The notes below the pieces were generated by a model. That model had not been told where the DNA came from, ran no database searches, and saw only the letters and a program-made list of their open reading frames with translations. Shown here piece after piece: positions 1 to 11,725 of a stretch of DNA of 64,000 nt (the stretch's first letter is position 1; every line of letters starts with the position of its first letter). A program made the position numbers and the translations under genes. The DNA comes from Neostethus bicornis (lineage: Eukaryota > Chordata > Actinopteri > Atheriniformes > Phallostethidae), in contig LR738555.1 of the NCBI GenBank assembly GCA_902685375.1, positions 23,370,506-23,434,505 of the forward strand, given 5' to 3'.

Positions 1-1424
1 GTTGGAACGTAGATCGACTTGTAAATCGAGACCTTTGCTTTTTGGCTCAGCTCTCTCTTTACCACACTGGACCGATGCAGCGTCCTAGTTATTGCTGATG
101 CCGCACCAATCCGCCTGTCGATCTCCCGCTCCACCCTTCCCCCACTCGTGAACAAGACCCTGAGATACTTAAACTCCTCCACTTGGGGAAGGACCCTGTC
201 CCTGACCCGCAGGGGGCATTCCACCCTTTTCCGGGCGAGGACCATGGTCTCGGATTTGGAGGCGCTAATTCCCATCCCGGCCGCTTCACACTCAGCAGCA
301 AATCGATCCAGCAAGAGCTGGAGATCACGGTCCGATGAAGCCAACAGGACCACATCATCAGCAAAAAGCAGGGATCTGATCCTGAGGTCACCAAACTGGA
401 CCCCTCCAACGCCTCGGCTGCGCCTAGATATTTTGTCCATAAAGGTGATGAACAGAATCGGTGACAAAGGGCAGCCTTGGTCGTACAAAGATCGGACAGC
501 CCGTACTAAGGGCTCAGAGACTCTGTACTTCCGGAGCACCCCCCACAGGAGTCCCCTAGGGACACGATCGAATGCCTTCTCCAGATCCACAAAACACATG
601 TAGACTGGTTGGGCAAACTCCCATGACCCCTCTAGGATCCTGAAGAGGGTATAGAGCTGGTCCGTAGTTCCACGTTCGGGACAGAAACCACACTGCTCCT
701 CTTCAATCCGAGACTCGACAATCCGACGGACCCTCCTCTCCAGTACTCCTGAATAGACCTTCCCAGGGAGGCTGAGGAGTGTGATCCCTCGGTAGTTGGA
801 GCACACCCTCCGATCCCCCTTCTTATAAAGAGGGACCACCACCCCAGTCTGCCAATCCAGAGGCACTGTCCCCGATGTCCATGCAGTGGTGCAAAGGCGT
901 GTCAGCCAGGACAGCTCAACACCATCCAGAGCCTTTAGGAGCTCCGGACGGATCTCATCCACCCCCGGAGCCCGGCCGCCGCAGAGCTTTTTGACTACCT
1001 TGGTGACCTCGACAGCGGAGATAGGAAGACCCATCCCGGATTCCAAAGACTCTACTTCCTCATCGGAAGACATGTTGGTGGAATTGAGAAGGTCTTCAAA
1101 GTATTCTTTCCACTGATCCAAAACGGCCCGAGTCGAGGTCAGCAGCTCCCCATCCCCACTGTAAACGGTGTTGATGGTGCACTGCTTGCCTTTCCTGAGC
1201 CGCCAGATGGTGGACCAGAATTTCTTTGAAGCCATTCGGAAGTCGTTTTCCATGGTCTCGCCGAACTCCTCCCAAGCCCGGGCCTTTGCCTCAACGACCA
1301 CTGAAGCTGCGTTCCGCTTCGCCCGCCGATACCTGTCAGCTGCCTCAAGAGTCCCACAGGCCAAAAAGGCCCGGTAAGACTCTTTCTTCAGCTTGACGGC
1401 ATCCCTCACCACTGGTGTCCTCTT
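1..1424 (-). mobile_element. LINE fragment, family B (reverse transcriptase, 5' and 3' truncated)
   Basis: The minus strand encodes a broken reverse transcriptase of a fish non-LTR retrotransposon. Visible pieces are a fingers/palm region (CSNYRGITLLS-like), a VDLEKAFDRVPR motif, and the catalytic FADD box read from about 350-370. Reading continues into the thumb, where the product ends in VEEFKYL and EREIDRRIGAASAI-like sequence. The frame is broken by at least one deletion near 465-480 between the QGCPLSP motif and the preceding helix, so it cannot be active. The same family recurs at nine other places in the window. I place it near the RTE/RTE-X group from the motif style, but the clade is uncertain. 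It runs off the left edge and stops abruptly at about 1424 where the duplicated segment begins. Confidence 0.85.
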
Positions 1425-1425
1425 T

Positions 1426-3658
1426 TTTTGTTTAATTTTTCAAATGATTTTTTTGTTATAATTAACATAAAAAAGATAAACGTGGTTTTCCGAAAGGAGT
1501 CAGTCTGACTGAGAAAACTTTAGGAACATGAAGTGTGTTACACAGTGGCGACTAGTGGTAAAAAAAAATTTGGGGGAGCGGGGGGGGATAGGGGGGCACA
1601 CATTTTTCAAACACACACTCAGAAAAAAAATCTATACATATATTTTGAGATATCCTCTATATAAAAAATATCACATGCCAGTACATGAATATTTAAAAGT
1701 TTTATTTTCACATGTATACGTATGATCCACCCTACTTGAACAGAAATTTGGGCCATCTTTATTTCTGCTATGAAAATTTTTAATTACCTTCTGATTAAAG
1801 TCCCACATATTTATGATTTTTTTTGTCATATGACGGCGACAATCTCTATGGATTCAGCAGTGAAAATGGGCGGGTTGTGGGGGGGATTATAGGTCAGCTC
1901 CAGTGACGTGCGATGAAGTTCATGTCCTGGGAGGCGCTGACTCTTCAAGAGTTAGATTTACGATTGTAAGAACTGGAAACCGCATTTTATTTCAGCATTC
2001 ATCCAACGTCATCCAACTACTGATAGTGCTTCATATCCAATCAGCATTCCTCTTTCAATTACAGTCACAAACATAAACGCAGGAACAAATTTTTCTCTTT
2101 TATAGGTATGGATAGAGTTTTAAGAAATTCATCAATATTGTAAACAAATTAAAGTACAGAAATTTGATTTTGACCAACAGTAAAAATAGCTGTTATTTTT
2201 CAAATTTTAAATTCTGGTGTTTTAATAAATTTTAATAAACTTTGTCTTTTAAAATGATTTTTAAAAAACAAACATCTTCAAGGACAAACATGTATCTATA
2301 TTTTTTTCCCCTTTTTTTTTTAAACAAACAGAATAAGTCGTGTCCATACTTTTAATTATAAACTAAGTCCATCCACCAAAACGTTTTATGACCAAATTGT
2401 AGATAGATAGATAGATTGATTGATAGATTTACTTTATTGATCCCACACTTGGGAAATTTGTGCGTTACAGCAGCAACAAGAAAGAAATAGACCGTATATA
2501 TACAAGAAGGAAAATAAAAAGTAATAACATATTAAAATAATAAAATAGAGGGAATAATGTGACAAAACATTGAGGTCAATGCAGACCGTAAGTGCAAACG
2601 CGGTAAAAAAAAAAAAAGTAACAAGAAGCATGAAGTGTCAAACAGTGATGAATTACATGAGCATGAACCAGTTATTTGCTATTCTGTGAGTTATTAAAAA
2701 GTGTTATTGTGTTGGGAATAAAAGATTTCCGGTACCGGGCGGTTTTTGAGCGGAGCTGTCTGAGCCTCTTGGAGAAGGAGCTCCGCTGCTTGTTCAGAAG
2801 TGGGTAGAGAGGATGGTCAGGGTTGTCCATGATGGATAAAAGTTTATTCAGTGACCTCCTCTCCATCACTGCTTCGAGTGGGTCCTGTTGGCAGCCAATG
2901 ACAGAGCCAGCCTTTCTTATCAGTTTATTAAGTCTGTTGGCGTCACTGGCTGCAATGCTGCTCCCCCAGCAGATGACGGAGAAGAACAAGGTGCTGGCCA
3001 CCACAGACTGATAGAAGGTCTCCAGCATCTTGCAGCACACATTGAAGGACCTCAGCTTCCTTAGGAAGTAAAGTCGGCTGCAGGTCTTCTTGTACACAGC
3101 AGTACTGTTGCTCCTCCAGTTCAGTCTGCTAATGTTGTAGATGTTGTATTTATTTTTTCTCAGTTTAAGAGTTTCTCTGTCTCAATGGAGATTTTTTTTT
3201 GTAACAGAAGAACTGACAGGTTTTTTCCTCGCCAAAAGAAAAGAAGCTGCCAGTATGCGTGCTCCCCCCTGAATGGAAGCAGAGTACATACCTGCCTCCC
3301 CTGCCGATTTTTCTATGTGCTTTTTTGTGCGATTAGCAGCAATAGTTTTCTCACACACACATAAAATACATTAGATAGACTGCAGAAAGCTGTGGTGTTT
3401 CATAAATATTTCTGTAAAGTTCCTCCTGGTGATTTGCTGAGGAACCAAAACTAGCATGCATCAAGCTACCCAGTTTGTATTGAATCATGCTGTCAGAAGG
3501 AAAGCACAGCTCGTCTCTGCATCCCTTGGAGTTTCTGACCTGAATTTGATCGGAAAAAAACCCCAAAATTGGCCATTCAATAAAATGGCAATAATGTGCA
3601 GCCATACTCCAAATGCATTTTAAACCATGCCAGTGGAAAATATTATACTTTCTTTTTT
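1426..3658. repeat. Duplicated segment, copy 1
   Basis: This stretch is nearly identical by eye to about 9642-12222, in the same orientation and about 8.2 kb away. It contains an AT-rich left part, a DNA-transposon-like end near 1895-1945 (GTGACGTGCGATGAAG and a GGAGGCGCTGACTC box), a short GATA run at 2402-2430, a LINE 3' end (2415-3170) and a unique tail to 3658. Homology ends at both sides where other repeats are inserted. Together with the zinc-finger remnants between the copies, it looks like one arm of a local segmental duplication. Confidence 0.85.
2415..3170 (-). mobile_element. LINE fragment, family C (L2/CR1-like 3' end)
   Basis: The minus strand reads NWRSNSTAVYKKTCSRLYFL, then KLRSFNVCCKM, then a C-terminal stretch ending in RYRKSFIPNTITLFNN. 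This is the usual C-terminal end of the reverse transcriptase ORF in L2/CR1-like fish LINEs. The 3' untranslated end (tttactttattgatcccaca on the plus strand) abuts a GATT/GATA simple repeat at 2402-2430, as expected for LINE tails. Only the last 140 or so residues remain, so this is a 5'-truncated, inactive copy. Matching copies lie at 10985-11725 and 58185-58455. Confidence 0.8.
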
Positions 3659-3675
3659 CTTTTTTGTCATGATGA

Positions 3676-4236
3676 CAGGGGAGGCACTACCTCACCTTCC
3701 TCCTCTGATCGCATGTCACTGGTCTGCTCATAGCTAATTGATTGGTTCACTTAACAGACCGACAGAGAGGAGAACCTCTCAACCCCAAAGGTGGGAGGAT
3801 CGTGGGCGGGATTATAGCTCAGTTCATAGCTAATTGATTGGTTCACGTAACAGACTGAAAGAGAGAACAACCTATCACTGTGTTTTGGGGCGCTCCGAGC
3901 TGCGCCCCACGGGCATGGTTATGGTTTGTAATACTAATGAATGGAATAAAAATCAGAGCTGACGTCACGTTTTTTTCAGACATACCGGAAACCGCATACA
4001 CACATGTGTTTTCCTTGGAGGGCGCATCCAGGTCGTCCTCGTTTCGATTTTCACAGGAAGAAATAAAATGAAACGGTGTAAAACGTTATTAAAATGCATA
4101 TAATCTTCACACAAGACAGTTGTACATACTTAAAAACAGTACATGTTTATATACAGTATATTTTTTTTATCATTATTTTTGGTGATCAGGACAGGGAGGG
4201 TGGCGCACCTGCGCCAAACGTCACCAGCCGCCACTG
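3676..4236 (-). mobile_element. Non-autonomous DNA transposon (MITE-like), copy 1
   Basis: Read on the minus strand, the element starts with CAGTGGCGGCTGGTGACG at 4236. It then follows, base for base over long stretches, the element at 7712-8130, including the shared block around a gatcaccaaaaa motif and the AAGATTAYATGCATTTTAATAA block. The other end, CAGGGGAGG at 3676, is a weak match to the CAGTGGCGG end. A block containing a tagctaattgattggttcac motif is repeated twice inside (about 3730 and 3825). No coding capacity is visible. The superfamily is not certain. Confidence 0.6.
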
Positions 4237-4347
4237 GTGTTACAGTAATCATTTGGAGCTGCAACAAACCCAACAGAGCTTGTTTATTCTTGTAAATACA
4301 AAACTTTGTAGTTTTTAATCTTAACTAGCATATCATATTTCTTTCAG

Positions 4348-5234
4348 ACCTCTCCCTGCATCCTGTCCAAGATGAAAAGTCTGACAGTGAAGTCTGTAAG
4401 CAAGACGGAAGCCTCTCTGTGGTGAAAGAAGAAGCAGAAGCTCCACAGATTAAAGAGGAGCAACAGAAACTCTGTATCACTGCAGAGAAAGATCAGCTTG
4501 TTATCAAAGAGGAACCTGAGAACATGTTGATTTCTAATGAGAACCTGATTAAAACAGAAAGCTACAGTCAGCAACTTCTCTTTCAAAGATCTTTAGAGGA
4601 GACCACAGAAACCTCCGTAGAGGAAGAATCAAAAGGAAGCAATATTCCTGACAGTAACATAAAAAGACAAGATGAAAGCCACAGCAATAATGTGAAAAAC
4701 TCTGAGAGTAAAAAGACTATAATATCTTTAAGTTGTGATGTTTGTGGAAAAGGTTTCAGTTCAAGATCGTGTTTGGTAAAACACCAGCGAGACCACACCG
4801 GTGAGAAGCCTTATTCCTGTGACACATGTGGAAAAGGTTTTACTAAGCATTGGAATTTGATGACGCACAAAAGAACTCACACTGGTGAGAAACCATATTC
4901 ATGTGACACATGTGGAAAAGGTTTTACGCGGCATTGGATTTTGATGACGCACAAAAGAACTCACACAGGTGAGAAACCATATTCCTGCGACACATGTGGA
5001 AAATGTTTTGCTCAGCAATGGACTTTGACGACGCACAAACAAACTCACACTGGTGAGAAACCATATTTATGTGACACTTGTGGAAAAAGTTTCACAACCA
5101 ACCTGAACCTGAAAGTTCATTTGAGAATCCACACAGGCGAGAAACCGTATTCTTGTAACACATGTGGAAAAGATTTTACTCAGTACGGGCATTTGATGAA
5201 GCATAAAAGAACTCACAGAGGTGAGAGACTGTAA
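4348..5234 (+). CDS. C2H2 zinc-finger protein, terminal exon (six fingers)
   Basis: This is the DNA-binding exon of a teleost KRAB-less C2H2 zinc-finger gene, presumably a nuclear transcription regulator. A clean acceptor (catatttctttcag) precedes 4348. The exon opens in phase 1 (split Asp codon) with DLSLHPVQDEKSD, then an acidic spacer rich in KEE/PQIKEE motifs. Six fingers of the form CDxCGK-F-L-H-H linked by TGEKPY follow from about 4732 to 5225. The ending GERL-stop replaces the usual GEKPY linker, and decayed seventh-finger sequence follows (5235-5310). No first exon is visible upstream in the window; it is either outside or lost. The two recognisable first exons lie downstream, which is the wrong order for a simple gene. 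It may be expressed or a partial pseudogene. Confidence 0.85.
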
Positions 5235-5455
5235 TCCTGTGACATGTATGGTAAAACTTTGTCTAACAGATCATCCTGATTGCCCACATTCAAATGACAC
5301 TTCACACAGATATCAATCTTAAAGAAAAAGAACAAAGACGCTTGTTAAGAGGAGGTTTTGTTTAATCGGTTTATCGTATATCACATCATTTTTTTAACAA
5401 CTTAAGAGAAGACCTCATGTCATATGGAGGAAATTAAGTTTTGTTGGAAATGTTT

Positions 5456-5918
5456 ATGTCTGACTGTGATTATTATGTTCAGGAAGTACTTTTTTTTATG
5501 TCATTATTAATATTAAAGTCCAGTCAAATGCTTGTTTTTTTCTGTATTTAAAGGCTTAAAATAGGAATTTTTTTTAGCTTCTGCCTAAACCCCTTACAGT
5601 CTTTTTTTTTTAAATTTTTTTATTGAGGGGTATAATTTTCTTTCAATTGACTAAATGAATAAATCTTACGGACTATTAGGGAACCTTGTTCTGAAGATTT
5701 GTCTGACTGTGATTATTATGTTCAGGAAGTACTTTTTTTTTTATGTCATTATTAATATTAAAGTCCAGTCAAATGCTTGTTTTTTTTCTGTATTTAAAGG
5801 CTTAAAATAAGATTTTTTTTTATTATTTTTTTTTTTTTTTTATTGAGGGGTATAATTTTCTTTCAATTGACTAAATGAATAAATCTTACGGACTATTAGG
5901 GAACCTCGTTTTAAAGAT
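5456..5918. repeat. Tandem duplication in zinc-finger 3' flank
   Basis: A block of about 235 bp starting tgtctgactgtgattattat is present twice in tandem (about 5456-5690 and 5698-5918). Both copies end with tacggactattagggaacct. They differ mainly in the length of internal T runs. It contains no coding sequence and lies in what would be the 3' UTR or flank of the zinc-finger exon. Confidence 0.85.
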
Positions 5919-6233
5919 TTAGAGATTTCCCTAATCAACCAGACTAGTCTGATCTCGCAGCAAGGCTCCCTTATTTAGCTGAAGAACTACAAACATGGCG
6001 TAAAGAAAGCTTGTGTTCATGTCGGACATTGAATTTTTTTTCACTGTTTGGTTTTCATGCTTTAAATAAATTCTATACATATAAAACCGTGATGTTTTTA
6101 TTCACAATAAATTTGAACATAAAGTTTTTACTGCGATGTTTCGATTAAACAACAAAATAGAGTTCTGTTTTTACCGGAACTTTAGGGTGTGACACACGGA
6201 CCGGAAGCAAACAAACCGCCGGCTGTTTGCAAA

Positions 6234-6415
6234 ATGAGCATGTATGTTTCAGCAACAATGTCTTCAGTTCAGCATCTGAGAGAGTTTATCATCGTGAAGC
6301 TAACAGCTGCTGCTCAAGAAATATTTACAGAGTTTGAAAAAAACCATCGAAGAAGAATGTGATCGTCAGAAGTTGGAAATCATCTGGAAAACCCAGACAG
6401 ACCTTTACACTGCAG
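6234..6415 (+). pseudogene. Orphan first exon of a C2H2 zinc-finger gene, frameshifted
   Basis: The exon encodes the N-terminal helix typical of teleost zinc-finger genes: MSSVQHLREFIIVKLTAAAQ then EIFTEFEK. It continues TIEEECDRQKLEIIWKTQ and ends at a donor (CTGCAG|GTATGG) in phase 1. That is exactly the phase the zinc-finger exon at 4348 accepts. A seven-A run at 6337-6343 carries one base too many: read straight through, the frame hits TGA (ATG TGA at 6358-6363), while dropping one A restores the family sequence. The upstream GACCGGAAGC (6199-6208) looks like an ETS-type promoter element. No finger exon follows on this strand before 12 kb, so it is called an orphan relic. Confidence 0.7.
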
Positions 6416-6429
6416 GTATGGAAGATAGA

Positions 6430-7465
6430 AAAAAAAGTTTCAAAAAAGTCTTCTGGACCGTTTAATTCTTGAACGAGACGTTTCGACTTCCATCCGGAAA
6501 TCATTTTCAATCTGAATGAAATGGACAGAAAACTGGATCTATTTATACTAACCTGGGTAAAAGGTAAAAAAACGTAGTAAGGCAGGGCTCGACCAATGAG
6601 CCTGTGTTCCCTAAGATGGCCGTGAATGGCTCCTATTGTAGCCACAGACCAGTAAACGAACCCATTATAAGTTTGGTCCTTTCTTGCAGTGTGGTGTCTT
6701 CTTGTAGTCTCTGTCTGACTGCCGCTACAGCTTCTTTTGTAGGGATGCAGGTGAAAAGTGATACAACGTCATGAGAAACAATGATGTCATCTTTGTCCAG
6801 ATGCAGATGTTTCACTTTCTCTACAAAATCTTGTGTGTTCTCCACGTGGTGTTCTGTGTTGCCCACTAAGGGGGCCAAGATAGTTTTCAGGTATTTGGCT
6901 ACGTTGTAGGTTATAGAGTCAGTGCTGCACACAATGGGTCTAAGAGGAACATCCTGTTTGTGGACTTTGGGTAAGCCATAGATACATGGAATGGCATCCC
7001 CAGGATATAGTCTGAAGTACATAGCTTTATCAATCATGTCGTCCTTTTCCAGCTTCTGTAAATAGTCAATCACCTTCTTTTTGTAGCCACTGGAAGGGTC
7101 ACGCTTGAGTTTTTGATAAGTGGAAGTGTCTTCCAGTAGGTTGTTCATCTTGGCTTCATAATCCGTGGTGTTGAGAATCACAGTGCAACGTCCTTTGTCT
7201 GCTGGTAGAATGTTTATGCTGTGATCTTTCTGCAGGGCTGTCAGTGCTTTCCTCTCCTCTGGTGTGATGTTGGACGGTGGAGGTTTCGCACTGTTAAGTG
7301 AAGCGGTGACTCGTAGCCTTAGATCTGCTGCTTCTGATCCAGACAAATTGTTCTTCTTTATGGCTGCTTCTGTGGCTGTGATGAAGTCTACTGTGGGGAT
7401 GTCTTTCGAAGTAACTGCAAAATGAAGTCCTTTGGAAAGAACATCTTTCTCTGCCTGGAAAACTC
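6430..7465 (-). mobile_element. Penelope-like element fragment (reverse transcriptase)
   Basis: The minus strand from about 7465 to 6633 encodes an uninterrupted N-terminal half of a Penelope-type reverse transcriptase. In order it reads EKDVLSKGLHF, the NILPADKGRCTVIL motif, IYGLPKVHK, VPLRPIV, a TYNVAKYL stretch and the catalytic-Asp motif SHDVVSLFTCIP. The product then stops (GLWLQ) where the element jumps directly to its terminal sequence, so motifs B-C and the GIY-YIG endonuclease are missing. The terminal part (about 6440-6632) has the GAAGTCGAAACGTCT-type sequence characteristic of Penelope termini. It is a deletion derivative, inactive on its own, inserted just downstream of the orphan zinc-finger exon. 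Confidence 0.85.
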
Positions 7466-7484
7466 AGACACACCTTCAGACTGC
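7452..7484 (+). pseudogene. Tail of a zinc-finger first exon (33-bp remnant)
   Basis: The 33 bases starting ctggaaaactcagacacacc closely match the end of the orphan exon at 6383-6416 (ctggaaaacccagacagacc...ctgcagg). Immediately after, the sequence changes to an unrelated interspersed repeat (agcttattctactctgcagc, also seen near 43000 and 61300). It is either a third copy of the zinc-finger exon 1 tail or a duplicated flank of the Penelope insertion. Confidence 0.45.
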
Positions 7485-7711
7485 AGGAGTAGCTTATTCT
7501 ACTCTGCAGCTAAATATCTTCATCCCGGCAATGCCCAGGACGGGTTTGAGTATATGGGCTTATATGGGCTAAGTTTACCAGCAAGTTAGGGGGTTGCCGC
7601 CACGACAGGCACCGATGACTTCGCGTCCACAGCTCCGGCTTTTCGCCTCGACGATAGAGTTGCGGAACAGCTCTATTGTCTCGATTGACATTCTGACTAG
7701 ATGTCCCCCAC

Positions 7712-8130
7712 CAGTGGCGGCTGGTGACGTGTGGCGCAGGGGCGCCGCCCCTCGACCTGATCACCAAAAAACATATATGCATATATAAACATGTATGTGT
7801 TTATAAGTATGCAAAACTGTCGAGTGTGAAGATTACATGCATTTTAATAATGTTTTACACCGTTTTATTTTATTTTCTTCCTGTGCAAACTGGAACGAGG
7901 GCGCGGGGTTGGCACGCCCCACCAGGAAAACGTATTGGTGTGTATGTGGCTTCCGGTTTTTATGGAAAAAACGTGACGTCAGCGCTAAATTTTTTCCCAT
8001 TCATAAGTATTGCAAACCATAACCACGCCCGCGGGGCGCAGATATTTTCCGCCCATCGGGTGTGTGATAGGTTATCCTCTCTGTCAGTCTGTTACATGAA
8101 CCAATCAATTAAGCCCTGGACTACATAGCT
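7712..8130 (+). mobile_element. Non-autonomous DNA transposon (MITE-like), copy 2
   Basis: It begins CAGTGGCGGCTGGTGACGTG and is collinear with the reverse complement of 3676-4236, including the gatcaccaaaaa block, ATGCATTTTAATAATG, and the ACCAATCAATTA block near the far end. No ORF with transposase features is present. It lies in inverted orientation relative to copy 1, with the zinc-finger exon and the Penelope fragment between them. Confidence 0.6.
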
Positions 8131-8401
8131 CCTAGAATTATTGGGCCACGCAAACCCCTTCACCACGATAAGGTGGCGGCTCAAGGAGGAGTTGTTTTTT
8201 TGCATTCTTAGAAACTGATACCACAACCCTTTGATCAAGCTCACTGATTTGTGTGCATCGTCCGCTCATGTTTAAAAAAAACCTGGATCACTGCATCATT
8301 GTGATCGTAAACCACCTACACACAAATGTTGCTGTATTTAACTTTAATAAATGAGGACCACTTTGTGAACTGAGCTGTTTTGTTTTTACATGTGTGTGTT
8401 T

Positions 8402-8524
8402 CAGCTCCTGCAGTTCAGCATGTGAGAGAGTTCATCAGCCTGCGACTGACTGCTGCTGCTGAAGAAATATTCACAGTGTCTGAAAAAAATGTCGTCCAGT
8501 TCAAGGAAGACCTGAAGAGAATAG
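8402..8524 (+). pseudogene. Second orphan first exon of a zinc-finger gene
   Basis: An acceptor-like tract (tgtgtgtttcag) is followed by a frame reading APAVQHVREFISLRLTAAAE then EIFTVSEKNVVQFKEDLKRI, ending at a donor-like ATAG|GTATGA. This is the same N-terminal module as at 6234-6415 but diverged and shorter, without the IIWKTQ tail. There is no initiator ATG in the block and no finger exon downstream before the duplicated segment at 9642. I take it as a broken paralogue. Confidence 0.65.
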
Positions 8525-8529
8525 GTATG

Positions 8530-9640
8530 AAACTCAGTGTAAAGCTCACACACACTAACAGGAAGAAGTAAAACTGATGAGAATGGTTGAATGAGAATAT
8601 GCTGTTATCACCGCGACCCGACCCTGGATATGCGCAGAATGATCTGATTTATTACAAAACAATAGAAAAATTGAAAGTTAAAGCTACTAAAGAAGAACTT
8701 AAAAAAGAACTCTAAAGAAAACTTTGACAGAAATCAGACCATAAATAAAATCTGGTTTAATTTTGCTCCACAGTCAAACACGACACAATACAACCTTTTT
8801 TTTTCTTTTTCTAAATGACCTGTTTGCAGATGTGTGGCTTGAGAGAGATAGAAATTAGTCTGTGGGTTTGTGATGTGATGTTTAAAGGTTGTGTATCAAC
8901 AACAAAACGTGTTGTGAGGGTAGTGTTACTGGAAACGATCTGTGGGGGTTTGAGATGTTGACACTGGACTGGTACATCTCAGGAGGTTTGATATTTGAAA
9001 AGTAGACTTGAAAGGTTGGGCATCCCTATTGTAGATTCACATCCATGAAGCGTGACTGAGGGAAAGAAAGCTGGTGTTTGTACCAAAGAAAGATGTCGTA
9101 GTAAATCTACTAGTTTTACTCTATAATTATTAAATCTTTATGTTTGGATTTTACATCAAAAACTAGTTTTGTGTTTCTGACTCTGATGTCATTAAAATAT
9201 GACCTCTCACAAAAACTTAAGGATTTAACAGTGAACAAAAAATCTAATGGATTATTTTATAATAAAAAAAAACCATATTATTTACTAGTAAAATTAATTT
9301 TAACAATTGAAACCAATTTAGTTAGAATATTTTAAGCTTTTTAATTATTTTAGTAAGAAAAAGAAGATTTAATAAAATAGATAATAAATAAAGACTACAT
9401 ATGGTTTTTAATTAAAATGGTTTTGTTTTCATTTTTCATTATTTATTGCTTTTTATTTTAATACCTATGAAATCAATTAGATTTAATAAAATAATTTAGC
9501 CTTTTTTAATTTTCTGAAAATGTTCTTTCCTTTTTATTTTGGAAAACTAAAAAGGATTTTTTTTTGTCCTTTTTTAAAATTATTATAAATAATTTTATGA
9601 TGAAAAAAAGAAATAAAATATTTTTTTTAAAAATCCTCTT
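8530..9640. other. AT-rich non-coding stretch
   Basis: No gene, RNA or complete mobile element was recognised. From about 9100 the sequence becomes very AT-rich (long runs of taaaataa/tttaatt) and contains only short meaningless frames. Confidence 0.6.
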
Positions 9641-10608
9641 CTTTTTGTTTAATTTTTCAAATGATTTTTTTGTTATAATTAACATAAAGAAGATAAACGT
9701 GGTTTTCCGAAAGGAGTCAGTCTGACTGAGAAAACTTTAGGAACATGAAGTGTGTTACACAGCGGCGACTAGTAGTTAAAAAAAACTTTTTTGGGGGGCG
9801 GGGGGGGCACATATTTTTCAAACACACACTCAGAAAAAAAATCTATACATATATTTTGAGATATCCTCTATATAAAAAATATCACATGCCAGTACATGAA
9901 TATTTAAAAGTTTTATTTTTACATGTATACGTATGATCCACCCTACTTGAACAGAAATTTGGGCCATCTTTATTTCTGCTATGAAAATTTTTAATTACCT
10001 TCTGATTAAAGTCCCACATATTTATGATTTTATTTGTCATATGACGGCGACTATCTCTGGATTCAGCAGTGAAAATGGGCGGGTTGTGGGTGAGATTATA
10101 GGTCAGCTCCAGTGACGTGCGATGAGGTTCATGTCCTGGGAGGCGCTGACTCTTCAAGAGTTAGATTTACGATTGTAAGAACTGGAAACCGCATTTTATT
10201 TCAGCATTCATCCAACGTCATCCAACTACTGATAGTGCTTCATATCTAATCAGCATTCCTCTTTCAATTACAGTCACAAACATAAACGCAGGAACAAATT
10301 TTTCTCTTTTATAGGTATGGATAGAGTTTTAAGAAATTCATCAACATTGTAAACAAATTAAAGTACAGAAATTTGATTTTGACCAACAGTAAAAATAGCT
10401 GTTATTTTTCAAATTTTAAATTCTGGTGTTTTAATCAATTTTAATAAACTTTGTCTTTTAAAATGATTTTTAAAAAACAAACATCTTCGAGGACAAACAT
10501 GTATCTATATTTTTTTCCCCCTTTTTTTTTAAACAAACAGAATAAGTCGTGTCCATACTTTTAATTATAAACTAAGTCCATCCACCAAAACGTTTTATGA
10601 CCAAATTG

Positions 10609-10984
<376 letters not shown>

Positions 10985-10985
<1 letters not shown>

Positions 10986-11725
10986 AGATTTACTTTATTG
11001 ATCCCACACTTGTGAAATTTGTGCGTTACAGCAGCAACAAGAAAGAAATAGACCGTATATATACAAGAAGGAAAATAAAAAGTAATAACATATTAAAATA
11101 ATAAAATAGAGGGAATAATGTGACAAAACATTGAGGTCAATGCGGACTGTAAGTGCAAAGGCGGTAAAAAGAAAAAGTAACAAGAAGCATGAAGTGTCAA
11201 ACAGTGATGAATTACATGAGCATGAACCAGTTATTTGTTATTCTGTGAGTTATTAAAAAGTGTTATTGTGTTGGGAAGAAAAGATTTCCGGTACCGGGTG
11301 GTTTTTGAGCGGAGCTGTCTGAGCCTCTTGGAGAAGGAGCTCCGCTGCTTGTCCAGAAGTGGGTAGAGAGGATGGTCAGGGTTGTCCATGATGGATAAAA
11401 GTTTATTCAGTGACCTCCTCTCCATCACTGCTTCGAGTGGGTCCTGTTGGCAGCCAATGACAGAGCTAGCCTTTCTTATCAGTTTATTAAGTCTGTTGGC
11501 GTCACTGGCTGCAATGCTGCTCTTCCAGCAGATGACGGAGAAGAACAAGGTGCTGGCCACCACAGACTGATAGAAGGTCTCCAGCATCTTGCAGCACACA
11601 TTGAAGGACCTCAGCTTCCTTAGGAAGTAAAGTCGGCTGCAGGTCTTCTTGTACACAGCAGTACTGTTGCTCCTCCAGTTCAGTCTGCTAATGTTGTAGA
11701 TGTTGTATTTATTTTTTCTCAGTAA
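10985..11725 (-). mobile_element. LINE fragment, family C (second duplicate)
   Basis: Paralogous to 2415-3170 by segmental duplication rather than by independent insertion, because flanks on both sides also match. The minus-strand frame again reads YKKTCSRLYFLRKLRSFNVC to RYRKSFLPNTITLFNN with a few substitutions. Confidence 0.8.

Noticed and set aside
6633..7465. Retroviral or LTR polymerase
   Set aside because: The LPADKGR, GLPKVHK and DVVSLFT motifs are Penelope-type; there is no protease, RNase H or integrase nearby.
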